From: Streptomyces cyaneochromogenes
GTDB taxonomy: Bacteria > Actinomycetota > Actinomycetes > Streptomycetales > Streptomycetaceae
Assembly (NCBI RefSeq): GCF_003963535.1
Contig: NZ_CP034539.1
Coordinates: 5,146,001 to 5,210,000, forward strand
Reading direction: 5' to 3'
Length of the DNA: 64,000 bases
How positions within the stretch are numbered: the first letter of the stretch is position 1; each line of letters starts with the position of its first letter. Of the stretch, positions 16,336 to 24,834 are shown piece after piece. The translations under genes were made by a program, and so were the position numbers. Under the pieces are notes generated by a model, which did no database searches, was not told the DNA's origin, and saw only the letters and a program-made list of their open reading frames with translations.

Positions 16336-17780
16336 GGTCGGACCACCTGCGTCATCTCGGCGTCAGGGTTGGGGGCGGGGGCGGGGGCCGGACGGCGGGC
16401 GGTGTCGCTGATGCGCATCAGGATGCCGATGAGGGCCCAGTTGGCGAGCACCGAGGAACCGCCGTAGGCCAGGAAGGGCATGGTCATACCGGTCAGCGGG
16501 ATGAGGCCCATGACACCGCCGGCCACGACGAAGACCTGGAGTGCGAAGGCGCCGGACAGGCCGACGGCCAGCAGCTTGCCGAAGGGGTCGCGGGCGGCGA
16601 GTGCGGTGCGTACGCCGCGTTCCACGATCAGGGCGTAGATCAGCAGGATCGCCATGACGCCGGCCAGGCCCAGTTCCTCGCCGAAGGTGGCGAGGATGAA
16701 GTCGGAGTTGGCGGCGAAGCGGATGAGCTCGGAGTGGCCCTGGCCCCAGCCGGTGCCCAGGGTGCCACCCGAGCCGAAGGCCCACAGGGCCTGCATGGCC
16801 TGCTCGGAGTGGAGGATGCCGTCGTTGCTCCCGTTGCGGCTGAGCATGTACTCGCGCATCGGATCGAGCCAGGCCTGGACGCGTGTCTGGATGTGGGGTT
16901 CGAAGCTCGCCACGCCGACGGCGCCCACGGCGGACATCAGCAGACCGAAGACGATCCAGCTGGTCCGCTCTGTGGCGACGTACAGCATGATGACGAACAT
17001 TCCGAAGAACAGCAGCGACGTGCCGAGGTCCGTCTCGAAGACCAGGATGAGGATCGAAATCGCCCAGACGACCAGGATCGGGCCGAGGTCGCGGCCACGC
17101 GGCAGGTACAGGCCCATGAAGCGGCGGCTGGCGAGGGCGAGGGCGTCGCGCTTGACCATCAGGTAGCCGGCGAAGAAGACCGCGAGGACGATCTTCGCGA
17201 ACTCACCGGGCTGGACGGAGCCGAGGCCGGGGACGCGGATCCAGATCTTGGCGCCGAAGACGTCGGCTCCGAGTCCGGGCACCAGGGGCAGCAGGAGCAG
17301 CACCAGAGCGACGAACATCGAGATGTAGGTGTAGCGCTGGAGGGCGCGGTGGTCCTTCAGGAAGATCAGAACCACAACGAACATGGCGATGCCCAGCGCG
17401 GTGTAGAGCAGTTGGCGGGGCGCGGCAGTGACGTAGTTGGGCAGCGACTGCAGCAGCTTCGACTGGTCCAGCCGCCAGATGGCGACCAGCCCGAGACCAT
17501 TCAGCAGCGTCGCCAGCGGCAGCAGCAGCGGGTCCGCATACGGTGCGAACTTGCGTACGACGAGATGGCCGATGCCGGCCAGCAGGCCGAGGCCTATGCC
17601 GTAGCTGAGGAGGCCGGCCGGCACCTCGTCGTTGATCGCCAGGCCCACGTTGGCGTAGGCGAACACCGGGATGACAACCGCGAACACCAGCAGCGCGAGT
17701 TCGGTGTTGCGCCGGCTCGGCGCGCCGATCGCGCCGATGGTGGACGTGTGGTGGGTCGGCGAGTTCGTAGTACTGCTCAT
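16332..17780 (-). CDS. rodA: FtsW/RodA/SpoVE family SEDS peptidoglycan glycosyltransferase
   Basis: A 482-residue polytopic membrane protein that polymerises lipid II into glycan strands with PbpA. About twelve hydrophobic helices can be read. Conserved SEDS features include GAKIWIRVPGLGSVQPGEFAKI, described here by its parts WIRVPG and QPGEFAK, the FETDLGTSLL segment, and LPLTGMTMPF-type IPLTGMTMPFLAYGG near the C-terminus. The start is an ATG; the upstream AG-rich sequence is weak. It begins 27 nt after the PP2C stop. The tail is Pro- and Ala-rich. Confidence 0.95.
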   Translation of the reverse strand: MSSTTNSPTHHTSTIGAIGAPSRRNTELALLVFAVVIPVFAYANVGLAINDEVPAGLLSYGIGLGLLAGIGHLVVRKFAPYADPLLLPLATLLNGLGLVAIWRLDQSKLLQSLPNYVTAAPRQLLYTALGIAMFVVVLIFLKDHRALQRYTYISMFVALVLLLLPLVPGLGADVFGAKIWIRVPGLGSVQPGEFAKIVLAVFFAGYLMVKRDALALASRRFMGLYLPRGRDLGPILVVWAISILILVFETDLGTSLLFFGMFVIMLYVATERTSWIVFGLLMSAVGAVGVASFEPHIQTRVQAWLDPMREYMLSRNGSNDGILHSEQAMQALWAFGSGGTLGTGWGQGHSELIRFAANSDFILATFGEELGLAGVMAILLIYALIVERGVRTALAARDPFGKLLAVGLSGAFALQVFVVAGGVMGLIPLTGMTMPFLAYGGSSVLANWALIGILMRISDTARRPAPAPAPNPDAEMTQVVRP

Positions 17781-17807
17781 CGTGTGACGGGGCCTCTCAC
17801 GGCTTGC

Positions 17808-19400
17808 CTACTGCGTACCGCAGTTCGTGACGACCTTCTGCTCTTCCTCCGAGAGTGTGGGGCCGGGGCTTGGGGTCGCAGTCGGTGTCGGGGAGGTGGA
17901 GGGGGGCGGGGTGGTCGAGGGCTCGGAGGCCGAGGGGTTCGGCGTCGATGTCGCCTTGGACGTAAGGGAGGTACGGCTGGTTCCCGTGGTTCCTCCGGCC
18001 TCGCCTTCGCCGGTCCCGGCGTTCTTGTCGCTCTCGGCGGACTGCTGCGCGGACCGCTTCTTGCATGCGGAGGCCTGCACGGAGAGCTCGTCGATTTTCT
18101 TCTGGGCGTCCTTCAGGCCGCCCTCGGCGATGGTCGCCTCGACCGACTTCTGCCAGACCGGCGGCAGGTACTTGAGTTCGATCTCGGGGTGGTCCTTCTC
18201 CACCTCCGACAGCGACACCCAGGCCAGGTCCTGGCTGATGCCCTGGTAGAGGGCGACGTGGTCGCCGTTGACGCCGACGTAGTACTGCGTCTGCGTCCAG
18301 CGCCAGCCGCCGTAGAGGCCGCCGCCGATCACACCGAGTGCGAGGGCGATGTAGAAGGATCTCTTCAGCCACTTGCGGCCCTTGCGGGGTTTGACGAAGT
18401 CGTCGTCGGTGTAGTCGCCGAAGCTTCCCGCGGGGATGTAGCCGGTGGTGTCGCCGGAGCCGGGCGGGCCGAACTCGCCGCCTCCGCCGCCCTGTCCGGG
18501 CACCTGGCGGCCGAGCCCGGAGGCGCGGCCGGCCGGGGTCTGCATGATGCCGTTGTCGTGCAGGTGGTGCTGCTGGTTCTCGGCGACCGCGCCGACCACG
18601 ACGGGGGTGTCGGACAGCTGGCCGGCGAGGGTGTCACCGGTGTCCAGGTCGAGGACGTCGGCGACGATCACGGTGATGTTGTCGGGGCCGCCGCCGCGCA
18701 GCGCGAGCTGGATGAGTTCCTGGACGGTCTCCTGGGGGCCCTGGTAGCTGGCGAGGGTGTCCTCCAGGGTCTGGTGGGACACGACGCCGGACAGGCCGTC
18801 GGAGCAGATCAGGTACCGGTCGCCGGCGCGGACCTCGCGGATGGACAGGTCGGGCTCGACGTGGTCGCCGCTGCCCAGCGCGCGCATCAGCAGGGAGCGC
18901 TGCGGGTGGGTGGTGGCTTCCTCTTCGGTGATGCGGCCCTCGTCGACGAGGCGCTGCACCCAGGTGTGGTCCTGGGTGATCTGCGTGAGGACGCCGTCGC
19001 GCAGGAGGTAGGCGCGGGAGTCGCCGACGTGGACGAGGCCGAGGCGCTGTCCGGTCCACAGCAGGGCGGTGAGCGTGGTGCCCATGCCTTCGAGCTGGGG
19101 GTCTTCCTCGACCATCGAGCGCAGCTGGTCGTTGGCGCGCTGGACGGCCGTACCGAGCGAGGTGAGGACGTCGGAGCCGGGGATGTCGTCGTCGAGGGCG
19201 ACGATGGTGGAGATGGCCTCGGAGGAGGCGACCTCGCCCGCGGCCGCGCCGCCCATGCCGTCGGCGATGGCGAGCAGGCGGGGTCCGGCGTATCCGGAGT
19301 CCTCGTTGCCCTCGCGGATCATGCCTTTGTGCGATCCGGCGGCGAAGCGCAGTGACAGACTCATGCGCACCTCGCCCGTCGGCTCCGGGTACATCCGCAC
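17808..19400 (-). CDS. PP2C-family Ser/Thr protein phosphatase
   Basis: A membrane phosphatase of about 530 residues that reverses phosphorylation by PknB-type kinases (PstP-like). The metal-binding motifs are present: REGNEDS, IADGMGGAAAG, VGDSRAYL and GGPDNITVI, all within the first 245 residues. A basic linker leads to one helix (about 338-356), then an extracytoplasmic segment and a Thr/Pro/Ser-rich tail ending in a Cys. I prefer the GTG at 19400, which has GGAGG 9 nt upstream; an internal ATG at 19364 (MSLSLRF) is possible. It lies in the same operon as rodA and the FHA genes. Confidence 0.93.
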   Translation of the reverse strand: MRMYPEPTGEVRMSLSLRFAAGSHKGMIREGNEDSGYAGPRLLAIADGMGGAAAGEVASSEAISTIVALDDDIPGSDVLTSLGTAVQRANDQLRSMVEEDPQLEGMGTTLTALLWTGQRLGLVHVGDSRAYLLRDGVLTQITQDHTWVQRLVDEGRITEEEATTHPQRSLLMRALGSGDHVEPDLSIREVRAGDRYLICSDGLSGVVSHQTLEDTLASYQGPQETVQELIQLALRGGGPDNITVIVADVLDLDTGDTLAGQLSDTPVVVGAVAENQQHHLHDNGIMQTPAGRASGLGRQVPGQGGGGGEFGPPGSGDTTGYIPAGSFGDYTDDDFVKPRKGRKWLKRSFYIALALGVIGGGLYGGWRWTQTQYYVGVNGDHVALYQGISQDLAWVSLSEVEKDHPEIELKYLPPVWQKSVEATIAEGGLKDAQKKIDELSVQASACKKRSAQQSAESDKNAGTGEGEAGGTTGTSRTSLTSKATSTPNPSASEPSTTPPPSTSPTPTATPSPGPTLSEEEQKVVTNCGTQ

Positions 19401-19484
19401 GGTGCCCACCCTCCGGTCGGGAGCGCGCCGGGGCCCGTGGTGTGGGCCACCGCTGCGTGCTCGCTCCGCTCGCTCATTGTCGTA

Positions 19485-19997
19485 CTACTTCCGCAGCTCG
19501 ATGACGGTCTTGCCGATGCGGATCGGCGCGCCCAGCGGAATCGGTGTCGGGGTCGTCAGCCGCGTTCGGTCGAGGTACGTGCCGTTGGTGGAGCCGAGGT
19601 CCTCGACGATCCACTGGCCGTCGCGGTCCGGGTAGATCCTGGCATGCCTGCTGGAGGCGTAGTCGTCGTCCAGCACGATCGTGCTGTCGTGTGCCCGGCC
19701 CAGAGTGATGGTCTGGCCCTGGAGCGCGACGGTGGTGCCGGTGAGGGTGCCCTCGGACACGACCAGCTTGGTGGGGGCGTTACGGCGCTGGCGGCCGCCG
19801 CCCTGCTGGCCGCGCTGCTGAGGCGGTGCCGCCTGGCGTGCGGCCTGCTGCGGTCGGGCGGCCTCGCGGCGCGCGCCGCGCTGGGTGACGCGCGTACCGA
19901 ACAGGTCGCTGCGGATGACCTGCACGGCCACGATCACGAACAGCCACAGGACGGCCAGGAAACCCAGCCGCATGACCGTCAGGGTCAGCTCTGACAT
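19485..19997 (-). CDS. fhaB: FHA domain membrane protein (FhaB/FipA-like)
   Basis: A 170-residue protein that binds phosphothreonine peptides. An N-terminal helix (about residues 5-25) anchors it to the membrane. A Gln/Arg/Pro-rich linker follows and then one FHA domain (about 90-168) with LGRAHDSTIVL, SSRHARI and DLGSTNGTYL. In mycobacteria the homologue links PknB-type kinases to division proteins. It starts 10 nt after fhaA ends and the ATG is the only good start. Confidence 0.93.
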   Translation of the reverse strand: MSELTLTVMRLGFLAVLWLFVIVAVQVIRSDLFGTRVTQRGARREAARPQQAARQAAPPQQRGQQGGGRQRRNAPTKLVVSEGTLTGTTVALQGQTITLGRAHDSTIVLDDDYASSRHARIYPDRDGQWIVEDLGSTNGTYLDRTRLTTPTPIPLGAPIRIGKTVIELRK

Positions 19998-20007
19998 TGC
20001 CCCCGCT

Positions 20008-20877
20008 TCACCCTTCGGCTTGCCGGTAAATGATGGTGGTACTGCCCACGACGATCCGCGAGCCGTCGCGGAGCGTAGCGCGGGTGGTGTGCTGCCCGTC
20101 CACCACGATGCCGTTGGTGGACCCGAGATCCTGGATCGTCGAGGGCGTTCCGGTCCGGATCTCACAGTGCCGGCGGGAGACGCCGGGGTCGTCGATCCGC
20201 ACGTCGGCCTCGGTGCTGCGACCCAGCACCAGCGTCGCGCGGGAGATCTGATGGCGTGTGCCGTTGATCTCGATCCAGTAGCGGGTGCGGCCGCCGGCCG
20301 CGGGCGCGGCGGGAGGACGCTGGCCGCCCGCGGGCTGCGGGTAGCCGTAGCCGCCGGGGCGGCCGCCGGGTGGCGGCGCGGCCGGCATGGGCGGGGCGCC
20401 GGTGGGCGCGGCGGCCGGCGGGTAGCCGTAGCCGCCCTGGCGCTGGGCACCTCCGGGCCGCCCGGCCGGGGCGGCGGGAGCCTGCGGGCTCTGCTGGTCG
20501 GTGGAGCCGGCGAGGGTGCGGCTGCGTACGCGGTACAGGCCGGTGTCGAGGTCGTCGGCCTTCTCCAGGTTGACCTTGATCGGGCCCATGAAGGTGTAGC
20601 GCTGCTGCTTGGCGTAGTCGCGCACCATGCCGGCGAGCTCGTCGCCGAGCTGGCCGGAGTAGGGGCTCAGCCGCTCGTGGTCCGGTGTGCTCAGTTCCAC
20701 GATGAAGTCGTTGGGGACGACCGTGCGGTCGCGGTTCCAGATCGTGGCGTTGTTGTCGCACTCGCGCTGGAGTGCTCCCGCGATCTCCACGGGCTGGACC
20801 TCGGACTTGAACACCTTGGCGAAGGTGCCGTTGACCAGACCTTCGAGACGCTGCTCGAACTTCTTCAGGACTCCCAT
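20008..20877 (-). CDS. fhaA: FhaA-like DUF3662/FHA domain protein
   Basis: A 289-residue cytoplasmic adaptor. The N-terminal DUF3662 domain (about residues 1-125, MGVLKKFEQRLEGLVNG) is followed by a Gly/Pro/Tyr/Gln-rich linker and a C-terminal FHA domain (about 205-285) with LGRSTEADVRI, SRRHCEI and LGSTNGIVV. In actinobacteria FhaA binds phosphorylated PknB and the MviN/MurJ pseudokinase. The ATG at 20877 is chosen over upstream in-frame starts because GGAGGAGGTG precedes it by 5 nt. It is first in the minus-strand operon, so the promoter lies in 20878-21400. Confidence 0.93.
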   Translation of the reverse strand: MGVLKKFEQRLEGLVNGTFAKVFKSEVQPVEIAGALQRECDNNATIWNRDRTVVPNDFIVELSTPDHERLSPYSGQLGDELAGMVRDYAKQQRYTFMGPIKVNLEKADDLDTGLYRVRSRTLAGSTDQQSPQAPAAPAGRPGGAQRQGGYGYPPAAAPTGAPPMPAAPPPGGRPGGYGYPQPAGGQRPPAAPAAGGRTRYWIEINGTRHQISRATLVLGRSTEADVRIDDPGVSRRHCEIRTGTPSTIQDLGSTNGIVVDGQHTTRATLRDGSRIVVGSTTIIYRQAEG

Positions 20878-21407
20878 GAGGCACCTCCTCCGTCGTTGCC
20901 TTCGTCGTGCATCCCGCCGGGCGGGCACTGCCTTACCTGGTACTGCTTACTGATCGTATCCACGCGCCGGTAAATCGGCTGGTTCCCCCTGTCGGCCCGG
21001 TCGACGGGTGTCGACGCCCTCGAAGTTCCCTTCGGAGCTCCCCTTCGAACTCCTCACGGACACAGTCTTGCCATGGATCGTAGAGGCGGCCGCAAACCAG
21101 TGTCCCGCACCTGACTGTGGACCCCGACCGGCTCCTGGGGAGATGTGCGTTACCGGTACGAGGTTGATACGTGAACAGGTACTCGTTGATACGGAGCGGA
21201 GGGCGCCGTGGGTTGCCCGTGGCCCGGGGCGGGTCCTCGGGGCGGGCGCCGACTGTGCTGGTGGGCGGCGACGGGGCGGCAGCCCAGGGACGCAGGGGCG
21301 GCTGCCCAGGGATAAGGGATGTGAACCCACCCTGGCCGGCGTGCTAATGTTCTGGATGTCGGAAGGCGCCAAACCCCAAGGGGCACAGGCCGGAAGGCAC
21401 ACCCAAT
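20878..21407. other. divergent intergenic region, fhaA and tRNA-Leu
   Basis: This 530-nt region must carry the promoter of the fhaA-pknB operon and that of tRNA-Leu. A direct repeat GTTGATACG occurs at 21163-21171 and 21185-21193, 22 bp apart (about two helical turns). No gene with convincing start or coding bias is present. Confidence 0.5.
21321..21350 (+). promoter_or_regulatory. candidate tRNA-Leu promoter
   Basis: GTGAAC at 21321 and TAATGT at 21345 with an 18-nt spacer lie about 60 nt upstream of the tRNA. The match is fair only. Confidence 0.35.
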
Positions 21408-21491
21408 GCGCGGGTGGCGGAATAGGCAGACGCGCTGGATTCAGGTTCCAGTGCCCGCAAGGGCGTGGGGGTTCAACTCCCCCCTCGCGCA
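21408..21491 (+). tRNA. tRNA-Leu(CAG)
   Basis: An 84-nt class II tRNA. The acceptor GCGCGGG pairs with CUCGCGC (one G-U). The D arm carries GGCGGAAUAGGCAGACGC, the anticodon loop is UUCAGGU, a long variable arm follows, and the T loop sits within GGGGGUUCAACUCCCCC. The discriminator is A, as in leucine tRNAs. CCA is not encoded. Confidence 0.96.
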
Positions 21492-21496
21492 CTCTC

Positions 21497-21536
21497 GAAG
21501 AGGCGGCATCGTAGACACGATGCCGCCTCTTCTGTT
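21497..21536 (+). terminator. terminator after tRNA-Leu
   Basis: A 16-bp perfect stem (arms 21497-21512 and 21517-21532) with loop AGAC is followed by TGTTTGTTC, one of the few T-rich tails in this window. Confidence 0.92.
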
Positions 21537-21623
21537 TGTTCTGTTGTGTTCGACACATGAGGTCGGTACAGCGCCCTCGGTGGCCGTGACCTGTGATGAA
21601 GCTCTCAGGTCACGGCAGCGGGC

Positions 21624-21986
21624 CTAGCCTGCCGCGATGACCGTGGCGAGCGTCACGGCGGCGGGCAGCGCCTGGGCGAAGAGGATGCGGCGGTTGGCGG
21701 TGGCCGCGCCGTAGACGCCGGCGACGACGATGCAGGACAGGAAGAAGATCTGGACCCGGTAGCCCGTCGGGTCGTCGGCGATCAGCCCCCAGATCAGGCC
21801 CGCGGCGAGGAAGCCGTTGTAGAGGCCCTGGTTGGCGGCCAGCGCCGCGGTGGAGCGGGCCATTTCGGCGTCGAAGCCGGAGAAGCGGCGGCCCGGGCCG
21901 CGCTGCCACAGGAACATCTCCAGGATCAGGATGTAGACGTGCAGCAGCGCCATGAGGGCGACGAGGACGACGGAGATCAGATGCAT
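21624..21986 (-). CDS. DUF1304 family membrane protein
   Basis: A 120-residue protein made of four transmembrane helices. The N-terminal helix carries HVYILILEMFLW, which with the following WQRGPGRRFSGF fits DUF1304. NQGLYNGFLAAGLIWG in the second helix is the other family block. Function is unknown. There is no ribosome binding site; CACAAT ends 6 nt before the ATG, so the mRNA may be leaderless. It is convergent with tRNA-Leu. Confidence 0.88.
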   Translation of the reverse strand: MHLISVVLVALMALLHVYILILEMFLWQRGPGRRFSGFDAEMARSTAALAANQGLYNGFLAAGLIWGLIADDPTGYRVQIFFLSCIVVAGVYGAATANRRILFAQALPAAVTLATVIAAG

Positions 21987-22317
21987 GCGGTGATTGTGCC
22001 GGTGCCGGCGGCGGGGTCGTGACCGTGGTCCGTCAACCGGTTGGCCGTTCGCCGTTCGTCGTTAGCTGTTCGGTGGTCGACGTTCGTCGGACTTTCGGCT
22101 GAGCCGCTGGTTTCGGGGGCCGTGAAAGGTGGCCGTTCGGCCGAGGTGGCCGGTGTGGCCTCGGCGCGAGATTGGAGCTCCCCTTCCCCAGGAGCCCACC
22201 GATGCCACCCGAATCACTCACCCCCGCCGCCGGGGCCCGGCCCGGCGGTTCCGTCCTTGCCCTCGCGCGGCAGGAGCCCTTCAGGGTGGCCGTGAGCCGT
22301 CCCGCCGAGTTCTCCGG
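21987..22317. other. intergenic region
   Basis: A divergent gap of about 330 nt. Beyond the -10-like element of the DUF1304 gene I see no gene, hairpin or operator that stands out. Confidence 0.4.
21993..21998 (-). promoter_or_regulatory. -10 element, leaderless DUF1304 gene
   Basis: CACAAT on the minus strand ends 6 nt before the ATG at 21986. Confidence 0.45.
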
Positions 22318-22346
22318 GTGCGCCAGGACGTGTCGTTCTGGCTCGG

Positions 22347-23651
22347 GTGCGCGGGCTTCGCTCTGACGCTGGCTGTGGTGACGACGCTCACCCGCACCGG
22401 ATCTGGGGCGTCTGCGCGGCCGTCGGGTACGCCGTCGCGGCGGAACTCGCCCGCCGCTCGCCGCGCCCCTGGGGCCGGCGCGGTGCGGTCGCCGCGCTGC
22501 TCGGATCCGTCGTGGCACCGCTGGCGCTGATGGTCACGGTGGGCGCCGGGCAGTCGGAGGTGCACGTCGTCGAGCGCGCCGGGAGCCTGCTGCTGGACTC
22601 CGGCAGCCCCTACCTGCCGCACCCGGCCGATGTCGACGACTACAACCCCTACCTGCCCGGCATGGCGCTCTTCGGAATACCCCACGCGCTGTTCGGCGGT
22701 ACGCCGCTCGCGGATGCCCGGGTGTGGTTCTGCGCGGCGTTCCTGGCGTGCATGGTGGTCTCGGCCATGAGGTCGGGGCGTAACGGCCTTTGGCGGGACT
22801 GGGCTTCGGGCGGTGGGTTGGCACGCGGGACATCGGGCAGGGCCCTCGCGCACGGGATCTCCGGCAGCACGGCAGGCGCAACGTCGAGCGTGAACGCCGT
22901 GCTGCCCTTCGCGGCCTTTCCGGCCGTCGCGCTGCCGCTGGCCGTCGGCGGGGTCGACCTGCCGGTGATCGGGCTGATGTGCCTGGGGCTGGCGCTGGCC
23001 GGCCGGGGCGGGTCCGGTACATCGGTGGGGCTGGCGATGGGTGCCGCGGCCGCGCTGAAGTGGACCGCCTGGCCGCTGCTGCCGGTGGGGCTGGTGCTGC
23101 TCGCGGTGACGGCGGGGTGGCGGGCGGCCGTACGGGCCGGGGTCGTCGCCGTGCTGGTGGCCGCGCCGGCCGTGGTGCCGGTGGCCCTGGCGAACCCGCA
23201 CGCCTTCGTCGAGCACGTGGTGCTCTTCCCGCTCGGCGAGGGCGGGGTGCGCTCGCCGGCGACCAGCCCACTGCCCGGCTGCCTGCTGGCCTCGTACGTC
23301 CCCGGGGGCTCCGTCCTCGCCATGGCCGCCCTCGCGGCCGCCGCGGTCGGCGTGGCGGTGTCGTTGGCGGTACGCCCGCCTCGGACCGTCGTCGCCGCGG
23401 CGGACCGGCTGGCGATCGGGTCGGGGCTGGCGATGTGCCTGATACCGGCGACGCGGTTCGGGTACCTGGTCTATCCGCTGGTGCTGGCCGTGTGGTTCCG
23501 GCGCACGGAGCTGGTGATGGCTGTCCGGCGGGTGGGGCGGCTGGTGCGGGGTGGGCGGAAGGTGAAGGGCGGGCCGAGGGTGGGGCAGGAGCGGCGCGTG
23601 GATGCGCGTTTGGTGGAGGAAGAGCGTTTGGTGGGGGTTGGGTGTGGGTGA
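22347..23651 (+). CDS. polytopic membrane protein, DUF2029/GT87-like, probable frameshift at 5' end
   Basis: The main frame encodes a hydrophobic protein with eight or more helices and motifs such as DDYNPYLPG and ALKWTAWPLLPVG, which resemble polyprenyl-phosphate-dependent glycosyltransferases of the DUF2029/GT87 type. The first 18 residues of this frame are not membrane-like. A frame one base off, starting at GTG 22318, encodes RQDVSFWLGCAGFALTLAV, a proper first helix, and runs into the main frame if one base is missing near 22381-22391. The gene may therefore be frameshifted or contain a sequencing error; corrected extent would be 22318-23651. The Arg- and Glu-rich tail is cytoplasmic. 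Specific function is unknown. Confidence 0.6.
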   Translation: MRGLRSDAGCGDDAHPHRIWGVCAAVGYAVAAELARRSPRPWGRRGAVAALLGSVVAPLALMVTVGAGQSEVHVVERAGSLLLDSGSPYLPHPADVDDYNPYLPGMALFGIPHALFGGTPLADARVWFCAAFLACMVVSAMRSGRNGLWRDWASGGGLARGTSGRALAHGISGSTAGATSSVNAVLPFAAFPAVALPLAVGGVDLPVIGLMCLGLALAGRGGSGTSVGLAMGAAAALKWTAWPLLPVGLVLLAVTAGWRAAVRAGVVAVLVAAPAVVPVALANPHAFVEHVVLFPLGEGGVRSPATSPLPGCLLASYVPGGSVLAMAALAAAAVGVAVSLAVRPPRTVVAAADRLAIGSGLAMCLIPATRFGYLVYPLVLAVWFRRTELVMAVRRVGRLVRGGRKVKGGPRVGQERRVDARLVEEERLVGVGCG

Positions 23652-23660
23652 GGGGCGGGG

Positions 23661-23861
23661 GTGCGTCTCGGGGGAGTGCGGGTGGTGCTTGAGCGCCGGG
23701 ACGCCTGTCTGGTGCGGGTCACCGTGCTCGCGGTGGTCGGGCTCGTCGTGGCGCTGCTTCTTCCGTCGACGGCGGGGCAGCGGCCGGCCGGGGATCTGCC
23801 GGGAGCCTCAATCGGTGCGTCGGTGCGGGAAGGCGGCGCGACTGCGGGCGAGGCGTCGTAG
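23661..23861 (+). CDS. possible small membrane protein
   Basis: A 66-codon frame starting at GTG 23661, 9 nt after the preceding stop, with GGGGCGGGG ahead of it. It encodes one hydrophobic helix (about residues 19-35, VRVTVLAVVGLVVALLL) and a Gly/Ala/Ser tail. Coding is plausible because of the spacing and helix but nothing identifies it. Confidence 0.35.
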   Translation: MRLGGVRVVLERRDACLVRVTVLAVVGLVVALLLPSTAGQRPAGDLPGASIGASVREGGATAGEAS

Positions 23862-23938
23862 CGGGGGCTTCGCGGCAGGCGGCCTGTCCGGCTTCCCGCC
23901 GCGCGTACCCCCGGTCGCCGACCCGCTGACCCGCTGAG

Positions 23939-23994
23939 CGCCCGAGGTGCCGGCCGCCGACCCGTCGACCGCCCGAGGTGCCGGCCGCCGACCC
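23939..23994. repeat. 25-bp direct repeat, two copies
   Basis: The 25-bp unit at 23939-23963 recurs exactly at 23970-23994 with a 6-nt spacer, just beyond the stop of the azoreductase gene on the opposite strand. Confidence 0.7.
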
Positions 23995-24034
23995 CCGCAG
24001 CACGGGCCTACGCGCGCGTGCGGCCCGACCCGCG

Positions 24035-24685
24035 CTACGCCGCGAGCCGCTGTGCCAGGCGCTTGGCCTTCGTGGTGGCCTCGTCGAGGGCGCGTTCGCG
24101 GGAGGCCTCGAAGAGGGGGACGAGGTCGGTCATCTCCGGGTTGACCGGGGCCATCGTGAGCTCCGGGACGATGAAGTCGAGGTCGGCGCCGAGGAAGTCG
24201 GCGAGGACCGCGGACAGGTAGTTCTGCACGTACTCGTAGCCCTCACGCGGCGTGCCCGGCCCGTACGCGCCGCCCCGGCTGGCGACCACGGTGACCGGGG
24301 TGCCCTTGACCGACTGGGCATTGCCCGCCGTACGGCCCATCAGGACCACGTTGTCCAGCCACGCCTTCAGCGTCGACGGGATCGTCAGGTTGTACATCGG
24401 GGCGCCGATCAGCACGGCGTCCGCGCGCTCCAGTTCCTCGATCAGCGTCAGCCGCTGCGCGAAGGCCGCGGCCTGCTCGGGGCTGTGCGTGGCCGGATCG
24501 GAGAAGCCGGCGGTGTGGGCGTGGGCGGTGATGTGGGGCACGGGGTTCGTGGCGAGGTCGCGGTGGATCACCGTGCCCTGCGGGTGCTGTTCCCGCCAGG
24601 TGCGGCGGAAGGCGTCGGTGACGGCCCGGGAGGAGGAGGCGTCGGCCGGGAAGACCGAGGAGTCGATGTGCAGGAGCGTTGCCAT
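24035..24685 (-). CDS. azoR: FMN-dependent NADH azoreductase (AzoR family)
   Basis: A 216-residue flavodoxin-fold oxidoreductase that reduces azo bonds and quinones with NAD(P)H. The N-terminal LLHIDSSVF strand-loop, GAPMYNLTIPSTLKAWLDNV (substrate and FMN region) and SRGGAYG are typical. The ATG at 24685 is chosen because it yields the family N-terminus MATLLHIDSS. It is divergent from an HxlR regulator 149 bp away, an arrangement common for redox- or electrophile-responsive azoreductases, so regulation by that protein is likely. Confidence 0.93.
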   Translation of the reverse strand: MATLLHIDSSVFPADASSSRAVTDAFRRTWREQHPQGTVIHRDLATNPVPHITAHAHTAGFSDPATHSPEQAAAFAQRLTLIEELERADAVLIGAPMYNLTIPSTLKAWLDNVVLMGRTAGNAQSVKGTPVTVVASRGGAYGPGTPREGYEYVQNYLSAVLADFLGADLDFIVPELTMAPVNPEMTDLVPLFEASRERALDEATTKAKRLAQRLAA

Positions 24686-24822
24686 GGGGGTCTCCAGAGG
24701 GGAGGGCGTGGACGGGCGCACCAGCTGAGGCCCGGTACACGCCGCCGAGCGGACTGAAAATTCGTACTCGACTATGGATAACACAGTCACTTACTTTTTT
24801 TCATCCCCATACGGCAGGGCAG

Positions 24823-24828
24823 TACCCT
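24823..24828 (+). promoter_or_regulatory. -10 element, leaderless hxlR-type gene
   Basis: TACCCT ends 6 nt before the ATG at 24835, and no ribosome binding site is present. Confidence 0.45.
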
Positions 24829-24834
24829 GGGCGC

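Noticed and set aside
16323..19355. A 1010-codon plus-strand frame over rodA and the PP2C gene
   Set aside because: It is antisense to two genes with clear motifs and is His/Gln/Asp-rich nonsense.
20947..21558. A 203-codon minus-strand frame over the tRNA-Leu region
   Set aside because: It covers a tRNA and its terminator on the opposite strand and shows no family features.
24686..24834. An HxlR operator in the azoR-hxlR gap
   Set aside because: The gap is AT-rich but I found no convincing inverted repeat, so no site is annotated.
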